From contig NC_016051.1 of the NCBI RefSeq assembly GCF_000151205.2, positions 1,240,001 through 1,304,000 on the forward strand: a stretch of DNA of 64,000 nucleotides, given 5' to 3'. Source of the stretch: Thermococcus sp. AM4 (GTDB taxonomy: Archaea > Methanobacteriota_B > Thermococci > Thermococcales > Thermococcaceae). The translations under genes and the position numbers were made by a program. Below, piece by piece: positions 62,724 through 64,000 of the stretch (its first letter is position 1; each line of letters opens with the position of its first letter). The notes under the pieces are model-generated. The model made no database searches. It was not told where the DNA came from and saw only the letters and a list, made by a program, of their open reading frames with translations.

Positions 62724-63586
62724 ATCCCTACGAGAGCCATCCGGCGAGAATCCTTGAGGTTAAGGACCTGACCCCGAGGGAGAAGCTCTTTACACTCCGC
62801 TTCCTCGACGAGAAGCTCAACGAGGAGTTTACCTTCCGGCCGGGACAGTTCGTCATAGTGGACGTTCCCGGCTTCGGCGAGTTCCCGATAAGCCTCTGCT
62901 CGTCCCCGACGAGGAGTCCAATCCAGCTCTGCATAAGAAAGGCCGGCAGGATGACGAAGTTCATACACGGAATGAAGGAAGGCTCGGTCGTCGGAATCCG
63001 CGGGCCGTACGGCAACGGCTTCCCGATGGAGGACATGGAGGGCTCGAACCTAATCCTCGTGGCCGGCGGCCTTGGAATGGCGCCCCTGCGCTCGGTTCTC
63101 TGGTACGCCCTCGACACCGGCAAGTACGAGCACGTCTGGCTCTTCTACGGCACGAAAGCCTACGAGGAGGTACTCTTCCGCGACGAGGTTCTCCACCTCC
63201 TCAAGCACGGGAGTGCGATGAACTGCACCGTCAAGCTCGCCTACGAAATCGAGAGCCCCTCGTGCATCTACCTTGAGCAGGGCTTCTCCGACAGGGTCTG
63301 CAGGGGAGTGGTTACCGACCTCTTCAGGGGCGAGAACTTCGACGTCGAGAACTCCTACGCCCTAATCTGTGGCCCGCCAATCATGTACCGCTTCGTCATA
63401 AGGGAGCTCCTCAACAGGAAGCTCTCACCGGGGAGAATCTACATGACACTCGAGAGGCGCATGCGCTGTGGAGTCGGCAAGTGCGGCCACTGCGTCGTCG
63501 GAACGAGCGTCTCGATGAAGTACATCTGCAAAGATGGGCCGGTTTTCACCTACTGGGACGCCCTCTCGACGAGGGGGTTGATATGA
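62720..63586 (+). CDS. hydG: Sulfhydrogenase I gamma subunit, FAD/NAD(P)-binding (HydG)
   Basis: A 288-residue ferredoxin reductase-type subunit: FRPGQFVIVDVPGFGEFPIS (FAD), ILVAGGLGMAPLRSVLW (nucleotide-binding) and a C-terminal [2Fe-2S] site RCGVGKCGHCVVG with distal Cys YICKDGP. It overlaps hydB by four bases and hydD as ATGA. It passes electrons between NADPH and the hydrogenase core. Confidence 0.95.
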   Translation: MNPYESHPARILEVKDLTPREKLFTLRFLDEKLNEEFTFRPGQFVIVDVPGFGEFPISLCSSPTRSPIQLCIRKAGRMTKFIHGMKEGSVVGIRGPYGNGFPMEDMEGSNLILVAGGLGMAPLRSVLWYALDTGKYEHVWLFYGTKAYEEVLFRDEVLHLLKHGSAMNCTVKLAYEIESPSCIYLEQGFSDRVCRGVVTDLFRGENFDVENSYALICGPPIMYRFVIRELLNRKLSPGRIYMTLERRMRCGVGKCGHCVVGTSVSMKYICKDGPVFTYWDALSTRGLI

Positions 63587-64000
63587 TGAAGCTCGGCGTG
63601 TTTGAGCTTACCGACTGCGGTGGTTGCGCCCTCAACTTCCTGTTCCTCTACGAGAGGCTCTTCGACGTTCTTGAGTTCTACGAGATAGAGGAGTTCCACA
63701 TGGCGACCAGGCTTGAAGGGAGGCACTTCGATGTCGGCCTCGTCACGGGAACAGTCTCAAGCCACCGCGACCTTGAAGTCCTCAGGGAAGCGAGGAACCG
63801 CTCCGACTACCTCATAGCCCTCGGAACCTGCGCCACCCACGGTTGCCTTCAGGCGAGCGTCGAGCTTCCGCTTAAGGAGAAGTTGAAGGCCGTTTACGGC
63901 GACGAGGGGAATCCGATGAGGGCGCTCGACCCCAAGCCCGTCGTCGAGTACGTTACCGTCGACCTCGCCATACCCGGCTGTCCCTACGACAAGAACGAGC
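63583..64000 (+). CDS. hydD: Sulfhydrogenase I delta subunit (small hydrogenase subunit), cut by window end
   Basis: The first 139 residues of the small [NiFe] hydrogenase subunit. The proximal-cluster motif ELTDCGGCALNF is at the N-terminus, then LGTCATHGCLQ and IPGCPYDKNE. ATG 63583 overlaps hydG stop. The large catalytic subunit hydA is expected just beyond. Confidence 0.93.
   Translation, partial: MMKLGVFELTDCGGCALNFLFLYERLFDVLEFYEIEEFHMATRLEGRHFDVGLVTGTVSSHRDLEVLREARNRSDYLIALGTCATHGCLQASVELPLKEKLKAVYGDEGNPMRALDPKPVVEYVTVDLAIPGCPYDKNE

Overview
The window reads as chromosome of a GC-rich hyperthermophilic euryarchaeon of the Thermococcales, most likely a Thermococcus. The basis is archaeal TATA/BRE promoters, GGTGAT-type ribosome binding sites with frequent GTG and TTG starts, archaeal ribosomal proteins L15e and L10e, an archaeal-type glutamate dehydrogenase, AMP phosphorylase, a tetraether-lipid radical SAM enzyme, and a cytosolic [NiFe] sulfhydrogenase operon with a SurR-type promoter. 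Genes are tightly packed, often with ATGA or TGATG overlaps.

Layout. 1-3760: isoprenoid lipid block on the minus strand (polyprenyl diphosphate synthase, RNase J, small membrane protein, type 2 IPP isomerase). 3831-9279: a kinase-like/deoxyribosyltransferase-like protein, DUF4389 protein, secreted nuclease, glutamate dehydrogenase, tRNA-Thr followed at once by a probable C/D box guide RNA, Tfx regulator and an LrgAB pair. 9359-19057: DUF2139 protein, tetraether synthase candidate with a small partner, type 4 uracil-DNA glycosylase, trpB2 with an odd repeat-bearing leader, RNase P Rpp30, COG1325 protein, a VapBC pair and L15e. 19161-23143: exported proteins, a PrsW-like protease and two lipoproteins. 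23140-28537: glycerol catabolism (DUF1667 protein, FAD oxidoreductase, glycerol-3-phosphate dehydrogenase, glycerol kinase) interrupted by a second VapBC. 28683-36169: MobB, an LSm-like protein, an AT-rich nuclease-like gene beside two tRNAs, AMP phosphorylase, MinD operon, ribose-5-phosphate isomerase and tRNA-Leu. 36395-56393: accessory-rich zone with four paralogous AAA ATPase-DUF234 nuclease-like genes, one ATPase lacking the nuclease part, a STAND regulator, RNA ligase, exported transglutaminase-like operon, L10e, MFS transporter, two class V aminotransferases, asparagine synthetase A and a frameshifted gene. 56454-64000: NuoE/NuoF/NuoG-GltD-like flavoprotein operon divergent from hydB-hydG-hydD of sulfhydrogenase I, the last cut by the window end.

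How the parts work together. The two redox operons at the right end share one 157-base divergent promoter region holding a 14-base-phased SurR motif array, suggesting co-regulation of NAD(P)H handling and hydrogenase by sulfur. The accessory zone is united by two features: near-identical nuclease-like C-termini, in one pair nearly identical at DNA level (gene conversion), and inverted repeats placed over the promoter or ribosome binding site of most ATPase genes and of the AT-rich nuclease gene. This pattern looks like self-regulated defence-like or selfish elements; function is not proved by sequence. Functions named below come from reading the translated sequences for family motifs; no database search was run.
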